Origin: Glandiceps talaboti
Lineage: Eukaryota > Hemichordata > Enteropneusta > Spengelidae
Length of the DNA stretch: 64,000 nucleotides
Reading direction: 5' to 3'
Assembly (NCBI RefSeq): GCF_964340395.1
Contig: NC_135568.1
Coordinates: 9,144,276-9,208,275 of the forward strand
The translations under genes were made by a program, and so were the position numbers. The notes under the pieces were generated by a model. The model worked only from the letters and a program-made list of their open reading frames with translations. It ran no database searches and was not told the DNA's origin. Of the stretch, positions 44,536 through 59,088 are shown piece by piece. Positions within the stretch are counted from its first letter, which is position 1. Every line of letters begins with the position of its first letter.

Positions 44536-46540
44536 GGCTGAAATTATCTGTTGAGTTTATAGCGTGTCCAAGAACAAAGCACTGCACTAACAGTAATCTA
44601 ATTTGAGTAGACTACATGTTCAATAAAGATTACCTTGTAATTGTCTGGCCTGTTTAACAATACAAGTATAATTTGTATTTGATCTTAGTTCATGCACCTG
44701 ATCATGCGCTGTAAATGAAATTACAGCCCAATATTTGAATCCCACATACTGGCAATGGTGTTATCTTATCAGTGTAGCCATAAGGATTACATGTATCATT
44801 CTTTTGTTCTGGATCAAATTTTTTTGACAACTCTGCCAAACAACCCCAAAATTTTAATCTTTCCGGTAATCAAACATAGGGCTTTAAAGAAACAAACATA
44901 TAACGTACATAACAGAAATCATAATTGATACTGTTTTTTTTAAATTTTTTAATTTTTTTTACATTTTATCGTAAAAATGACACAAACATTCAAACTAAAG
45001 AACATACATGTAGTTATTACCTGCCCAAATATCTGATATTATTACATTTAGCCTAATTGGCAATATATTTATATTTAATTTTGTGATCGCTTTTCATTGA
45101 CATTTCAAAATGACTTGTTTCCATGGTGATGACTCAGTCAAAGTAATAAATACTGGTTTGAAAAATGTGTATGCCACATAAATTTGCATACGTTGTTATA
45201 CAAAGCAGACTGTAGACACTCGTTATTGAGATGACAGACCCAGGGGATTGTACTTGGTGCATGTTATGTTATTAGATATGTTAATAGCAAGATGTAATAT
45301 GATCTGTAGTGTATTCTCACATGTCTTCATTATGAATAAATTGCCCATTAATTTTTAACAATGAATGGTGAGATGAAGTTATTGCCAGATGGTATTCTAT
45401 GATAGTATTAGTATACAATGTACTTTGGTTGTACGTTAATATTCTGATATACATAATATTGAATTTATGACTGTTTTACTTTTACACATAAAAAAATGAA
45501 TTTTTAGTTTTACAAATATATATTTATTATAAGTGAGATTACACACCGTAGAAGAATGGTGTTACATATTCAATTACAAATTAAAATTTTTACCCCCAGA
45601 GTCAAAATATTTTTGGAGGCGGATCCCCCATTTTAGCAGACATTTTGTCATCATTGTAAGGTGTGTACGTACATCTACTACAATAAGTGTCCCTGCAGTA
45701 CACACTCCTGACGATGCTGTCAAGACGTCAGCAAAAATTTCAGATTCACATCCAAAGAACTTTTTGACTTTATGAGCAGAAATTTTCATTCAGAACTATG
45801 AACCTAGAGTCCATGAACGTTTATTCTTATATATAGTCAATGTTTGAGCTCTCGTAGGAAAAATATTTTGTTTCGGAACAAAAAGGAAAGTGTTACATTT
45901 TTGTAGGTGTCAACAACATTTGCATGATGTTTTACTTTTTGCTCTGAAAAAAAAAATAATGTTACGCGAAAGAATTTTGTAAATTGAGAAAAGGAAATGC
46001 TTTCAAAAGTTAATTAATTATAATAATAAATAACCTCATAATGCTATTAATCTTTTTAAGCGTGTTTTGTTCATCTTATAGTTGAAATATTACATTGTCT
46101 ATTTTATAATCGCATGACTTTTTAAAATATCAAACTAGCATAAACATCATTTTAATTTACTAATTTCTTTTGTGTATGACCCTTAATTCACCAGTGTGTT
46201 AGCAGGATTTGGAATTATAAAAACCATAGGGCACTCTGTAAAAATGTTGTAAAGAAAAAGTTCAAAATGTTGAATTTTCATTGTATTTTCTACTACTTGT
46301 GTTGGTTAAAGCATGAACGCAAAGTGAATTTTTGTTTGTCAGTAGGTTCATAAGATTAGAAGTGACTTCATCACTGAATGTAGTTCAGAGTAATTTAATT
46401 ATGGTAATAGCATTTATAATAATTTGCAAGTTATTAGTATTTTTTTTTAAATCTGAAAATTTTTTCTTCAAATTTGGAAGAAAGTGTCAATTCCCAAGCT
46501 TTATTTCCCTCTTATTTGAAAACATTTGTTCATAATTTAG
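44536..46540. other. unassigned stretch
   Basis: A block at 44750-44870 resembles 35225-35340. The 45533-45789 region is open on both strands (80 and 71 codons) and somewhat GC-richer, but I recognise no domain. The remainder is AT-rich. Confidence 0.4.
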
Positions 46541-48915
46541 GAAACTGCTCGTAACATTCCACTTGCATCTACCATGTCTGTCACCTCGGTTCACAAACCT
46601 TAAAGGCAAAAAGTGTTGCTGTGTAAAAATATAAAATTGACCTGTTATTGATTTTTTGCGACGGCAACACAGTGAACCCGTCCGTTGACAATGAAGCGGT
46701 ACTCATGTGTCTGTCGTTTTAAAGATGTAACTTCATTTGCATAAAAATGGAGGTGTCAGAAGTTTGATGGATTATCGAATAAGTACATTATTTAAATAAT
46801 GTAAAGATGTAATTTGAAAGGCAAGTAGGTGGCTTCCTCTAACATCTGAGCCTCATTTACTGTGTAGTTGATGTGAAGTAAGCTGTGTATCAACACAAGA
46901 CTGATTGCTCCTGGAGTTTAATGTCGTCTCACCAGCTGTAGCAATGTTTTGCCTACTTCGCATCTTTGACAGATGCCGTCATGGCGTAAGTAGAAAATTT
47001 TCATCAAAAAATTATGCTTTCAGTTTTCAATTTTCTTCCCAGTTTTTGTTAAATTTCTATTATATGAATTTTAAATTACAGACCAAGATATTTATGCATG
47101 CAAAATATGAGATTCAGCGATTTTTTTTGGATAACAAGAAAAAATCATGATGCATAGATGTAATGGAAACATGTGAAAGATGAGAATCTGGTTGTATGAT
47201 TGTTTTTCAGCATTTCAATTTTTTCAAATTTGTAAAAAAAAATATGTCAGTTTGATTTCAAATTATCTTTGATGCCGAGTTAATTTTATGAAAACCAAGT
47301 TGCTTTTTGATGAGATTGCTGTAAAGAATGACACATATATATAATACATGTGACAGCTAGCTTGTTAACTTCTTGTGTCACTTAATTCTAATGATTGAAT
47401 CGTACAGTGTGTATCTTAGTTTTGGTTTCAAAAGTTGCCAACATTTTTTAATGTTTTGAAAATTTTAAAACATAAATATCCAAAGTAATATTCACATACT
47501 TTTATATAAATTTTTATCAAATACCAGTTGTCTTTCCAAAACAATTATTGAATAATGATTTTTGCCATAAACAAAAGTAAAAAAATTTCTCAGAATCGAA
47601 TTTTTACCAACATCTTCTCAACATCATCATACTTGCATAGAAATACGTATTTGCAGATCAAAACAATAACAAATAGCATATATTATTACCCCTGCAGTTG
47701 TGATAATTTTTTGCTTTTTGTCAACTTTTAGTATTTTGGGTTTCGTTATATTTATATTTGAGAATTAGGTAGAATAGAACCCCATTCAATATATTTGATG
47801 GACTAAATGAAAAAAAATGGAAAATTAAAAATGGAAAAAAAAAAAAATGGAAAAAAAAAAGATTTTGAAAAATGTGTGCTGTACAGCTACACATAGTAAC
47901 TGTTGTTATCATTTTTCCAGGGGAATGTTTCCTCAGCATATGAAAAATCTTTCTTTCCACACATCATTGCATTTTGTGGTACTTTACGGTGAATTTGATC
48001 TTTCTGTGTAAGAAATGCAAACACTAATAAAATGAGGTATTGCATTTGACTGCTTTCTGAGTAGGTATCATCTAAAGTAAACACATATCCTTAGTTCTAT
48101 TACCATGGCAATAAAATAAAATTTGTCAAACTAAAAATTCAACTTTTTTTTATCTTAAATTTTTTTCTAATCTTTGAATTATTTTTGATGCAATTTGTTT
48201 GAAATTCATTAGAATTCATTTATTAGTTGATGGTAAACAGAATAAAACCAAAATAGTTGTTTCAGCTTCAAGTAATGTTTTGAACTTTAATTTTTTGCAT
48301 GTCATCAACAAATTTTCGTAATTGTGGCAATTTTTTGATGCAATTGTTAAAATTTGTCAGAATTTGTGTATATTTTGATGATAAACAAAAACTGAAAAAA
48401 CGTGGACAATTGTATCGGCATGTGTTAATGTAATGCTGTGTAAGACATGTAATTTTCTCTTTATGTTGTCTGCTTTGATAGCCTGAGTGCATAGCCAATT
48501 TTTCACTTATATCTAATGGACTTTCAATTGCTTGTCAAATAGCCAAGTCTGCAATATTTACCCACATGACTCACTGTTTACATGGTCAATATTAGGAATA
48601 TAAAAACTAATCAAACTTCCCATCTGGTCATGTAATTGTCGTAATTTTATTTGCCAAGAATTTTTATCTTTATTGATTTATTTTGGTATATAAGACTTTT
48701 AAAATTTCAAGAATTTTTTTTATTGTTTTTTTACGAACTGAAATTTGTCATATGAGAAATTAGCATGTTGTCATGTCAAAGGCATTTAATTTTGAATTAG
48801 GTATGTCAGATAAATTCTACAGAGTTCATTCTTTTCTTCTAGATCATTTTACTGTGTAAGACAAACACATTTGATCACTATTAAACACTGAGTAAATGGT
48901 ATGGTTAGTATATAT
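46541..48915. other. unassigned stretch
   Basis: A 74-bp-like remnant lies at 46560-46605 (ACTTGCATCTACCATGTCTG, CACCTCGGTTCACAAACC). A strong splice-donor-like GTAAGT is at 46986. A diverged duplication (TTTTTGATGCAATT, GATG-TAAACA) lies at about 48184 and 48331. An A-rich homopurine tract is at 47810-47865. No gene can be built from these. Confidence 0.4.
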
Positions 48916-50222
48916 AAGATAAGATAAGATAAGATAACACTTTATTTTAGCCGTTTAGAAAATTTTACATTTCTAATTTGGTATTTAAACAAAATAAAGT
49001 TAATAATGATCTATGAAATATAAATATTAAAGTATACAGTAGTTCTAGTGTGTGTCTATTGACTACATGTATCATCCAGGTATATGTAGAGAGCGGTTAT
49101 AATATCCTTATGTTTTGATTGTAGTATATATCTAAATTGCTCTCCTCTATCTAAGTTTATAAAGTTTGAGTTGAGGGTAGTGATAATACTAAACATTTTT
49201 TCTCTTTGTTTTGTATATAATTTACAATGAATTAGATGATGTCTTTCATCTTCTATTTCTTTACAATGTGTACATAGTCTGTCTTCTACTGGTGGTTTTG
49301 GTTTTGTATATCTACCCTTCTCAATGGCAAGTTGATGGCAACTTAATCTAAATTTGGCTATTGTTTTGATGTGTTGTTTATTGTTCATTACTTTAATGTA
49401 TTCTTCTTGTTCCAGGGAATTTTTGAAGTTGTTGTATGTACGTAACTTAGAGTTTTCCCTTTTGTTATTTTCATTCCATTGATTGATATAATATTGTCTA
49501 ATTGAGTTGTATAGTTCTTGTTTTGTTAAATTGTTGATATTCTTGCTGTTATATAATTGTATATTGTGTTCAAAGGTAGTTAGCCATGAACCTGTGTAAT
49601 CATTGTTCTCCATGTCATTCATTGCATAATAGGCTAAGTTGTTATTGTCTAATGTCTTGAGGTATTTGTAATAGTTTATTGCTGAGTAGTATATTCTACT
49701 AATCAGTGGTTCTCTCCCAAGTTCCATTCTGCATCCTATTTTGCTCACTCTGTTGCTGACATTTAATATTTGGCGACAAAAACGTAGATGGAATTTTTCT
49801 GTCTCTGTTTTGTCCCAAGTTGTTTGATTTTGGAGAACACCCCATATTTCGCCAGCATATGTCAGGATAGGTAGCTGTGTTGTATTCATGAGTTTTTCCT
49901 TTATCTTAGTACTGTTTATCTTTGTCGAATATATCTGTGACTGGATTCTTGCAGCTTTGCTGGCTTTGTCTGACAATCTGGTTGCTGTGGAGCTCATAGA
50001 GCCATTTGTCTTGAATGTTACACCGAGATATGTGTATTGTTCTGTAGTTTTTATTTCTTCCAAGCCACATTTGAATTGTCTTGTATCTTGTTTGCATCCT
50101 GATTTTCTAAATACCATTATTTGTGTTTTGTTTGTGTTTACTTGCAATCGCCAGTCTGTTGTGTATCGATGAAGGTAGTCCAGTGCATTCTGTATTCCTT
50201 CATAGGATGTTGATATATATGT
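48916..50222 (-). mobile_element. 5'-truncated non-LTR retrotransposon
   Basis: On the minus strand the element consists of a reverse-transcriptase C-terminal reading frame (50222 down to 49056), a 3' untranslated part of about 120 bp, then AATAAAGTG and four to five TTATC repeats at 48916-48938. A short tandem repeat as the 3' tail is typical of target-primed non-LTR elements. The 5' end stops near the position of the catalytic YxDD motif, consistent with incomplete reverse transcription. I did not find a convincing target duplication. The clade is not certain; I/Nimb, CR1 and L2-like groups are all possible. Confidence 0.85.
49056..50222 (-). pseudogene. reverse transcriptase C-terminal part of a non-LTR retrotransposon
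   Basis: An open frame of 388 codons that lacks a genuine start: an in-frame TGA at 50223-50225 precedes it and its first ATG-like start would be a TTG at 50147. Residues 1-25 (for example EGIQNALDYLHRYTTDW) and then LQVNTNKTQIMVF at about 26-38 match the segment after the YxDD box of LINE reverse transcriptases. YLGVTF at about 65-70 is the conserved motif before the thumb. A Cys-x2-Cys-x7-His-x4-Cys zinc-binding motif at about 317-333 (CTHCKEIEDERHHLIHC) matches the C-terminal knuckle of many LINE ORF2 proteins. Endonuclease, fingers and the catalytic aspartates are missing, so it cannot be active. The intact 388-codon frame suggests a fairly recent insertion. Confidence 0.9.
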
Positions 50223-50644
50223 TCAGCTGCAAAACGAAAATGAAAAATAGCGCCCTCAAGCTCATTAGTGAAAAGTGAGCCTACTTTTGTTTTTTATATT
50301 TGCATTCATTACTGTGTCGTTAAACTTGGATGCAGTTGTGTACATTTATAAGTTCAAAGATTGATGTGCAATTGGTATTTTGGAGCTGTGAATAAATTCA
50401 TGAAAATGAAGATTTGCAAAAATTGTTTGTTTATTAACATGAAATGCACCTCAGAAATAAATGGTCTAAACCTTTGCTAATATTTTGTTCAAGAAAACTC
50501 CATCCCGTTCTCAAGATAAAAATTAGGGGTCACCGTACAAAGAGGTAGGTACATGTATGTTGTGAACAGTTGAGCCATTTTAGAATCCAATATGGCCATT
50601 GAATACTCTGTTTAACTCTATAGAAAATAAACTATTGTTGATTT
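50223..50644. other. unassigned stretch
   Basis: AATAGCGCCCTCAAGC lies just outside the LINE 5' end. Nothing else is recognised. Confidence 0.4.
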
Positions 50645-51095
50645 TGAGGTCAAAATATGTTTCTAAAAAGGTTGAGGTTCTTCAAGCTTCTAATATTAAA
50701 TCTGGATATTGAGGTCCTTTAAGTTTCTAAAAAAAAATATCCATTGAGGTCCTTCAAGCTTCTAATATTAAATCTGCATATTGAGGTCCTTTAAGTTTCT
50801 AAAAAAATTTCCATTGAGGTCCTTCAAGCTTCTAATATTAAATCTGCATATTGAGGTCCTTTACGTTTTTAAAAATATGTCCATTGAAGTCATTCAAGTT
50901 TCTAATATTAAAGTTGTCTTTTGAGACCCTTTAAGTTTCTAAAAATATGTCCATTGAGGACCTTTAAGTTTCTAAAAATATGTCCATTGAAGTCATTCAA
51001 GTTTCTAATATCAAATTTGTCTTTTGAGGTCCTTCAAGTTTCTAAAAATACAATGTATGTCCATTGAGGTTCTAAGTTTCTAATATTAAATCTGA
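50645..51095. repeat. 70-bp repeat of two about 35-bp half-units
   Basis: TTGAGGTCCTTCAAGCTTCT, AATATTAAATCTGCATATTG alternates with AGGTCCTTTAAGTTTCTAAA and AATATGTCCA. CCTTCAAGCT starts at 50751 and 50821 (70 bp). Units become more degenerate to the right. Confidence 0.9.
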
Positions 51096-53130
<2,035 letters not shown>

Positions 53131-55340
53131 GTAATATTTGAATTTGAATTTGCAGCCCATTATGTGAATATTAGCATACACTTTGAACATTTTCCAGTCA
53201 GAAAAATACGATCCTCTTAACTTAAGTACGATATAACAAATGATATGTATCTCAAATGGCTACCTAATCACAAATTAAAGCATTAATGAAGTAATATGCG
53301 TATCGTTTAATGAAATATTTAATATATTCTAATAAAACACGAGTGCTGTCAATTGATACACTTTACTTTATCTAATTAGATGTCTTGATAGAATAACTTA
53401 TTGTGCGATGACCTCGTAAAAGGTCACGATTGCCAATTAATAGAACTCTTAAAACATGTGAAGTATGCTTAATTAATCTGATGGCCATATAAATAAAATT
53501 TGTTGTTACATGTATTATTTGTCGAAATTTTAAAAAAGATGAATTGACTTGATAATTACTTTTTGTGTTGTCATAGAAACCATGTGAATAATAGTAACAC
53601 CGAATGCATGTTGTATAAATTTATGGATTTATTTACTTAAAAATAAACTTTACCAAATTTTTTTAAGACATTGTTAAAACCATGAAAATATAACATAAAA
53701 GGAAAACTTTTTTTCTGTATTGAAAACCTCCAAAGGGCATCCATAGTCATGTGAAATAAAGCTAAATTATCAAATGCGAAAAATGGAAGTTTTGAAAACA
53801 TATTTACTTTTTAAATATCTAGTGACAATATATCTAGAAAGATTGTGACCTGACATAATGAATATGCAAAATTGATTCATGAATATGCAAATGTTAGTTT
53901 TTTCACTATCATCCAATCAGATTGCAACTTTTATAATGGTATAGGAGTATGGGACTTGCATTACACATGTTTTCATTCGTTGTTAGAAAGTTGCAAAGTT
54001 CAGCAATGGTAGAGAGTTTATTATACTCCAAAACTTGTGAACTGAATCAAGTGTTTTCAACTCAATCTGTGAGATGGGGTTACTGTATTTGTTTATCGTT
54101 TATAAGCCTAATGATGTTGCTATGGAGTCGATAAGTGCTGGAGTATATTTTTGTTTATGTCTGCGAAATGTCTGTTGTCACATGCAAGATTGGATAAATG
54201 GCCTTTCAAAATAAAATTCTAGCTTACAATAAAATCAGGGTTGCATAATATAATTATCAAACAAATTAAGTGATGAGGCAGTAGAAACAACACATTTATT
54301 TATGAAAAAACCCTCAAAATTTATGGTAAACCCTCAAAATTTACCCCCAAAAATGGTAAAACCCTCAAAATTTGAAAAAAGTAAGAACTACATGTATGCC
54401 TTCAAATGAACAAGACATTCTCAGCTAATTTGGTTTTGTAGTTGCATACATGTTTATAAATTGTAAGCATTTTGCAAACATTTTGCAAAAATGTGGTAAC
54501 AGAGAGGGGTCAGGTTAAAATTATATTTTCGAACATCTGAGTTCGGATGCTGTACAAGGGAAAGTTGAAGGAAGTCCTGGATTTTACTAGCCCTGCCACT
54601 CTAAACATAAGTGTGTTCATAAAATTTAATTGGTATGGCCAATGTAGATTAGTGGCATACAACTTGTGGCGATGTGTCTATGCAAGCCAACCATGTCTGT
54701 GTACTGTAGTTGGATGTAAATGTTATCAGAATCTATGGAATTTGTATAATTATGGGCCAACTATGTTACAGCTACGTACCCTTCAGAATTCTCTGCTTGG
54801 CTGACTTCCCCCATAGACCTGCAATCACTCAATTAGCTCTCAGCACACCAGCTGTTCAGTTGGTTTGAAACCTCACTTGATGTGTTGGATTACAACTGGT
54901 TTGGGATCACTATGAGGACAGCATACCTTTTTACATGAATTACTCTCCGTTTACAGTTTCCTTAACAATGCGTTTTGAAACTTTTAGTTCAAACAACTTC
55001 TAACGACGACAGAGATCTGTTGCATACATCATAGTTTTGATTCTCCATGTGGATTTAGTCTGGTATAAATTATATAGTGTCACTGTGTGTTCGTAAAGTT
55101 GTCTGTTTATGGGACGGAGGGCAGCTTGTGAGAAGGTTGTCAAGACAGATTTAGAAGATTCAAAGATGATCTTGTAGATTAGTATCAATCAAATGTAGAA
55201 CGATGGGATCGTGTTGGTCTGAGTTTAAGGTAAGAAAGCGATTTTCCTCTGTCTTATAATTTTACATGATATAGTGCAGAGTCGTACTCGTGTCAACCAG
55301 TCTTGGTTTGTATGTATACACGTATACTGAAGAACAACAG
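53131..55340. other. unassigned stretch
   Basis: ACCCTCAAAATTTA occurs three times at 54309-54372 (22-28 bp spacing). A relatively GC-richer, non-repetitive block at 54990-55235 ends in AAGGTAAGAAAG, a good splice-donor match at 55229. Frames at 53949-54134, 54547-54804 and 55000-55188 have no recognisable domain. No gene can be supported. Confidence 0.4.
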
Positions 55341-55640
55341 CTGACTGAATTTTTTACGTCCATAAGTAATACATATTTTGTCGTATGATTATAAGTTAAT
55401 TCATACATGAAATATTAATACATATTTTGTCATACGATCATAAGTTAATTCATACTTGAAGCATTACAAAATATTTTATATATACTGATAAATTGCTCAG
55501 TGTCAATTTTTATGTCCATATGTTAAGTAATACATATTTTGTCGTACAATTATGACTTAATTCATACTTGAAGCATTATAAAATGTATATATCGATGAAC
55601 AGCTGAATATCATTTTTATATCAATGAAGTAACCTATACA
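55341..55640. repeat. degenerate tandem repeat with AATACATATTTTGTCGTA
   Basis: TAATACATATTTTGTCGTAT, GATTATAAGTTAATTCATAC and TTGAAGCATTA blocks occur three times (near 55366, 55418 and 55527), with a decayed copy near 55630. Confidence 0.8.
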
Positions 55641-55727
55641 TTGTCTTTAGATAAGTTAATGCGTACTTAAAAAAGTTTAAAATGTTATATTGATCAACAG
55701 CTGAATGTCAATCTTTTAATGGTATTA

Positions 55728-56038
55728 AGGCTTAAAAAAAAATTGTTTGCTCCTAACCCCACCTAGCTTTTCACTGCCGACCCTAAACTTTTTGTTATGT
55801 ATTCGAGAGAAAAAATAATAAAATCGCAAAAATTGTGAAGTCTCATGAGAAATAGTGGATGCAGAAACTGCCATCAACTTAAAAAGACAGTCTAAATGTT
55901 CTTCCAAACTGTAATAGCTGTACATCTGATAACTTGCACATAAAAAAAATAAATAAAATAAAAAATCTACCTACACTGTACCCCCACCCATTCTAAAATT
56001 GAGTGTAACCGGAACCACACAATTATTTTATTAGGCCT
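55728..56038. mobile_element. PIF/Harbinger-like MITE, copy 2
   Basis: The left end AGGCTTAAAAAAAAATTGTT is mirrored by AATTATTTTATTAGGCCT at the right, with GGAACCACAC next to it. The interior (GTATTCGAGAGAAAAAATAA, AGTCTCATGAGAAATAGTGG, CATCAACTTAAAAAGACAGT) aligns with 25501-25891. It is 311 bp, about 80 bp shorter than copy 1. Flanks are TTAA on the left and TTAT on the right. Confidence 0.75.
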
Positions 56039-57784
56039 TATGTATAATACATTGTATCTTTGTATCTCTTTATTATATATGTTAACCTGTATATATGTTA
56101 ACCCGTACTGAAAGCAGTATAACATATTAGACAACTATAGATTAAGCCAAACATTTTCTCTGAGTAAAGGCCAATAGCTGCATCATGTAAATAAGCATGA
56201 CAATTTTGCCATCTTAGCGTGAAAAATAAGCATAAATTGTATAATTAACGGAAACGTGGACATATCAGGTTGGGGAAAATATTAGTTTTTGGTTTAAAAA
56301 GTGTCAAGGTCAAACTTATAAAAAAGAAAAAAAAGACAGGCCTTAAATATTTTGGAATTTGTAAGTTCTGTTGTCATTTGAAATTGGATTGAAAGTAACC
56401 CCTGAATAATAATTTTAGAGGTCCAAAGCGAATATTAAGTAGTTTTTGAGCCACAAACTGGCTATTTCAAACTCAATTTAAACAAAACTGCAAGTCAACT
56501 ACTTTCTCTAGAATGCATTCATCTGAAAAATTCTGCTTTGAATCTTTTTAAACACTGGTGTGTAAAAAAAAAAGATTTGGAAGCAACAAAAAGAGTGCAA
56601 AAGTGTTTTCACTTTGTTAATTCTAGAAAATCAGTAGATTTGTTGAGCAACTCAGAAGTTACAACCCTCAATACGGCTGCTATTTTGAATAAAAATAAGG
56701 ATTTGTATGTCTGAGACTAGTTTATTCTCTATTTCAGAAAAATCTAAAACAGAGACCAATAAAGTTTTAGACTGTATGAAGACTTTGTTTAGAAGTAACC
56801 ATGCGCAAAGTATTAACAAATTCTTCAGAATTACATTTTTTTGAGTAACGTACATGTTAAGTGGCACTTTGAAGTAGCAATACCGTTAAGTTCTAAACAG
56901 CCGTAACAGGACAAATGTTTTAACTGTTCACGGATTTTGCATCATACAGAGATTTTGAGATAGTTTTATAAACTAAATACCTCACTGACAGTGAGAAAAT
57001 GATTGTCAATCACGCAAGCAACTACTGGGAGTTGAGGATTTCAAGCAGAGGCATTTCCTGAATTTTAATGCATCATGTAATGTTTACATTCGGCAAGGCT
57101 TTTACTTTTATGCATAATTAGAATATTCATGTTGACCTCCATGTGATCTCAATGTATTGATTTTGCTTGTATAATGTCATGGATTGTATAATTAATTTTC
57201 AAAAGCAAATTGATTTTTGAATCTGATCTCTGAATTTTTTTCAATCATGTCTACCTCGGCTTATAGATATGGATGAATACATAATTGTATAAAGATAAAC
57301 ATTCCTTCCAGACATAAACCGAAAATTTTACCTAAAAAATTCCACTGCATACGTCAGTTTTTGTCAACAGACTGGCCCAACTATTCAGTACACATTAAAT
57401 TTCAGGTAACAGTTTTCAATACTTTCTGTGGTTCACCAACACGTATGAATTTTCATTTACTCGATATACATGAAATTGATAACGAATCTCAATTTATCGG
57501 TCTACGAATGATTGCTGAGGAAAACTGAGTGAAACTCCGAGTAATGACTTATAACATCCTTATTCCTTGGATTAGATCTATAATGCTCTGCTACTAATAT
57601 TGCATCGAGCACTGTTCTCTCCAGTGAGACACTTAATATATGAATATCAAATTGTATTATGAATGATAAAATAAAGTCAATATCGATGACATGAAGATAT
57701 TCGGTAACCGAAATGACTACCTATACTTTAAATACTTACCATACGAAAAGTATGTTGTGTACATGTAGGTGAAATTAAAGTTTT

Positions 57785-57786
<2 letters not shown>
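56039..57786. other. unassigned stretch
   Basis: AT-rich, no gene, RNA or element recognised. Confidence 0.45.
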
Positions 57787-57837
<51 letters not shown>

Positions 57838-57838
57838 C
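57787..57838. repeat. (AAC)n microsatellite
   Basis: About 17 perfect AAC units, the only trinucleotide array in the window. Confidence 0.98.
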
Positions 57839-58524
57839 GAGTTTAATACTTTCACTATCCAATCACTGTCTGTAAAACTTGAAAATGGCTTAAGAAGAGT
57901 TGTGAACGTTGTGCATGTATTTGTTATTAAATTATGTATAACTTTGGCAATCTCATGATTGCAGATATTATCGGATGTTTTATCAGAAATTAGGACAAGG
58001 CTATAAGCATTGAATTCAGCAACGTTGTATTCAAACAGGCAGCAACATTTTCACTTTAGATTTCACTGTGCAAAATATTTGTATTATCATTTCTTGAAGT
58101 TTTATGACGACATTGGAAGTTGATTGTATATTTTTTTCATTCTAAAACTTTAAGTAAATACATCTATTTTATATTTCGATGGTGAAAAAAGTGTACAGCA
58201 GTTACGTGTCGTACATTTTTATTGACTAGATTTACGAGTGCAGCTGTACTATGTTCATCCACGGAGACTTGCCACTGGCACACTTCCAGTCCTGTCTACT
58301 AGAAATTCAGTCACTCAATAAAACTTGATGTACTGGATGAAAACATTGGTTGGCATTTGGGATGTTGTACAGACGTATGTCACTATGATAACGTTGATAA
58401 AAGTAGTTTTGGGGTAAATTGTTCAGATTAAAAATGTGAAGTGCTTGCGATTTCCTTGACTAGTACCCCATGATTTTTTCCTGTTTTAGAATTTATAGAG
58501 TGTCAAGCAAAGCAAATGGTATTT
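57839..58524. other. unassigned stretch
   Basis: Nothing recognised. Confidence 0.4.
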
Positions 58525-58790
58525 ATGATGTCATCACTAGAGGTTTTCCCATAAACCCTTGCAGGAAATCCCCAAAATGGCTGAACACATTTCAAGTGCA
58601 ATAGGGATTAGGATAGTTATCATGTCATCACAGATGATTTCCCATAAACCCTTGCAGGAAATCCCGAAAATGGCTGAACACATTTCAAGTGCAATAGGGA
58701 TTAGGGTAGTTATGATGTCATCACCAGATGATTTCCCATAAACCCTTGCAGGAAATCCCCAAAATGGCTGAACACATATCAAGTGCAGTA
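58525..58790. repeat. 93-94 bp tandem repeat, three copies
   Basis: AAACCCTTGCAGGAAATCCC starts at 58553, 58646 and 58740. Each is preceded by GATGATTTCCCAT and followed by AAAATGGCTGAACACATTTC and AGTGCAATAGGGATTAGG. Copies are highly alike, so the expansion is recent. Both strands are open for 60-80 codons because of the repeat. Confidence 0.95.
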
Positions 58791-58862
58791 GAGCTTCATT
58801 TCAAGAGTTCAAAGTTGAGTTATAATTAAACCAAGACATTATTTTATCTTTAAAAATCATAG

Positions 58863-59088
58863 TCAGTTGATACCAATACTCATTACAAGCTTACTACAGG
58901 CAGAAATAAGTCTGAAGAGACTTTTCTGAAGTTATATCTTGATACCCATCTTTTTCGAAAACACTATTGTTGAACGCTGTGCAGTTAAAATGATTTTATC
59001 TTTTTAACTATCTTTTTTAATTTAACAGAATATTTTACAGCACTTTGAGATGTGTGAAAGCATTAATAATAAATAAATAAATAATGTC
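58863..59088 (+). mobile_element. 3' end of a LINE, severely 5'-truncated
   Basis: A frame from 58863 to the stop TGA at 58971-58973 ends SEETFLKLYLDTHLFRKHYC. This fits the extreme C-terminus of L2/CR1/RTE-type ORF2 proteins, where a SFK-x-LKTHLF-type ending is usual. It is followed by a T-rich 3' untranslated part, ACAGCACTTTGAGATGTGTG and (AATA)n at 59064-59084, the typical layout of L2-like 3' ends. Only about 36 codons remain, so assignment rests mainly on the ending motif plus tail. Confidence 0.5.

Noticed and set aside
45533-45789. Candidate exon open on both strands
   Set aside because: No recognisable domain, no convincing acceptor and donor pair, and opposite-strand frames are equally long.
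50145-50147. TTG as the true start of the reverse transcriptase fragment
   Set aside because: Homology continues in frame for 25 codons upstream to a stop at 50223-50225; the fragment has no genuine start.
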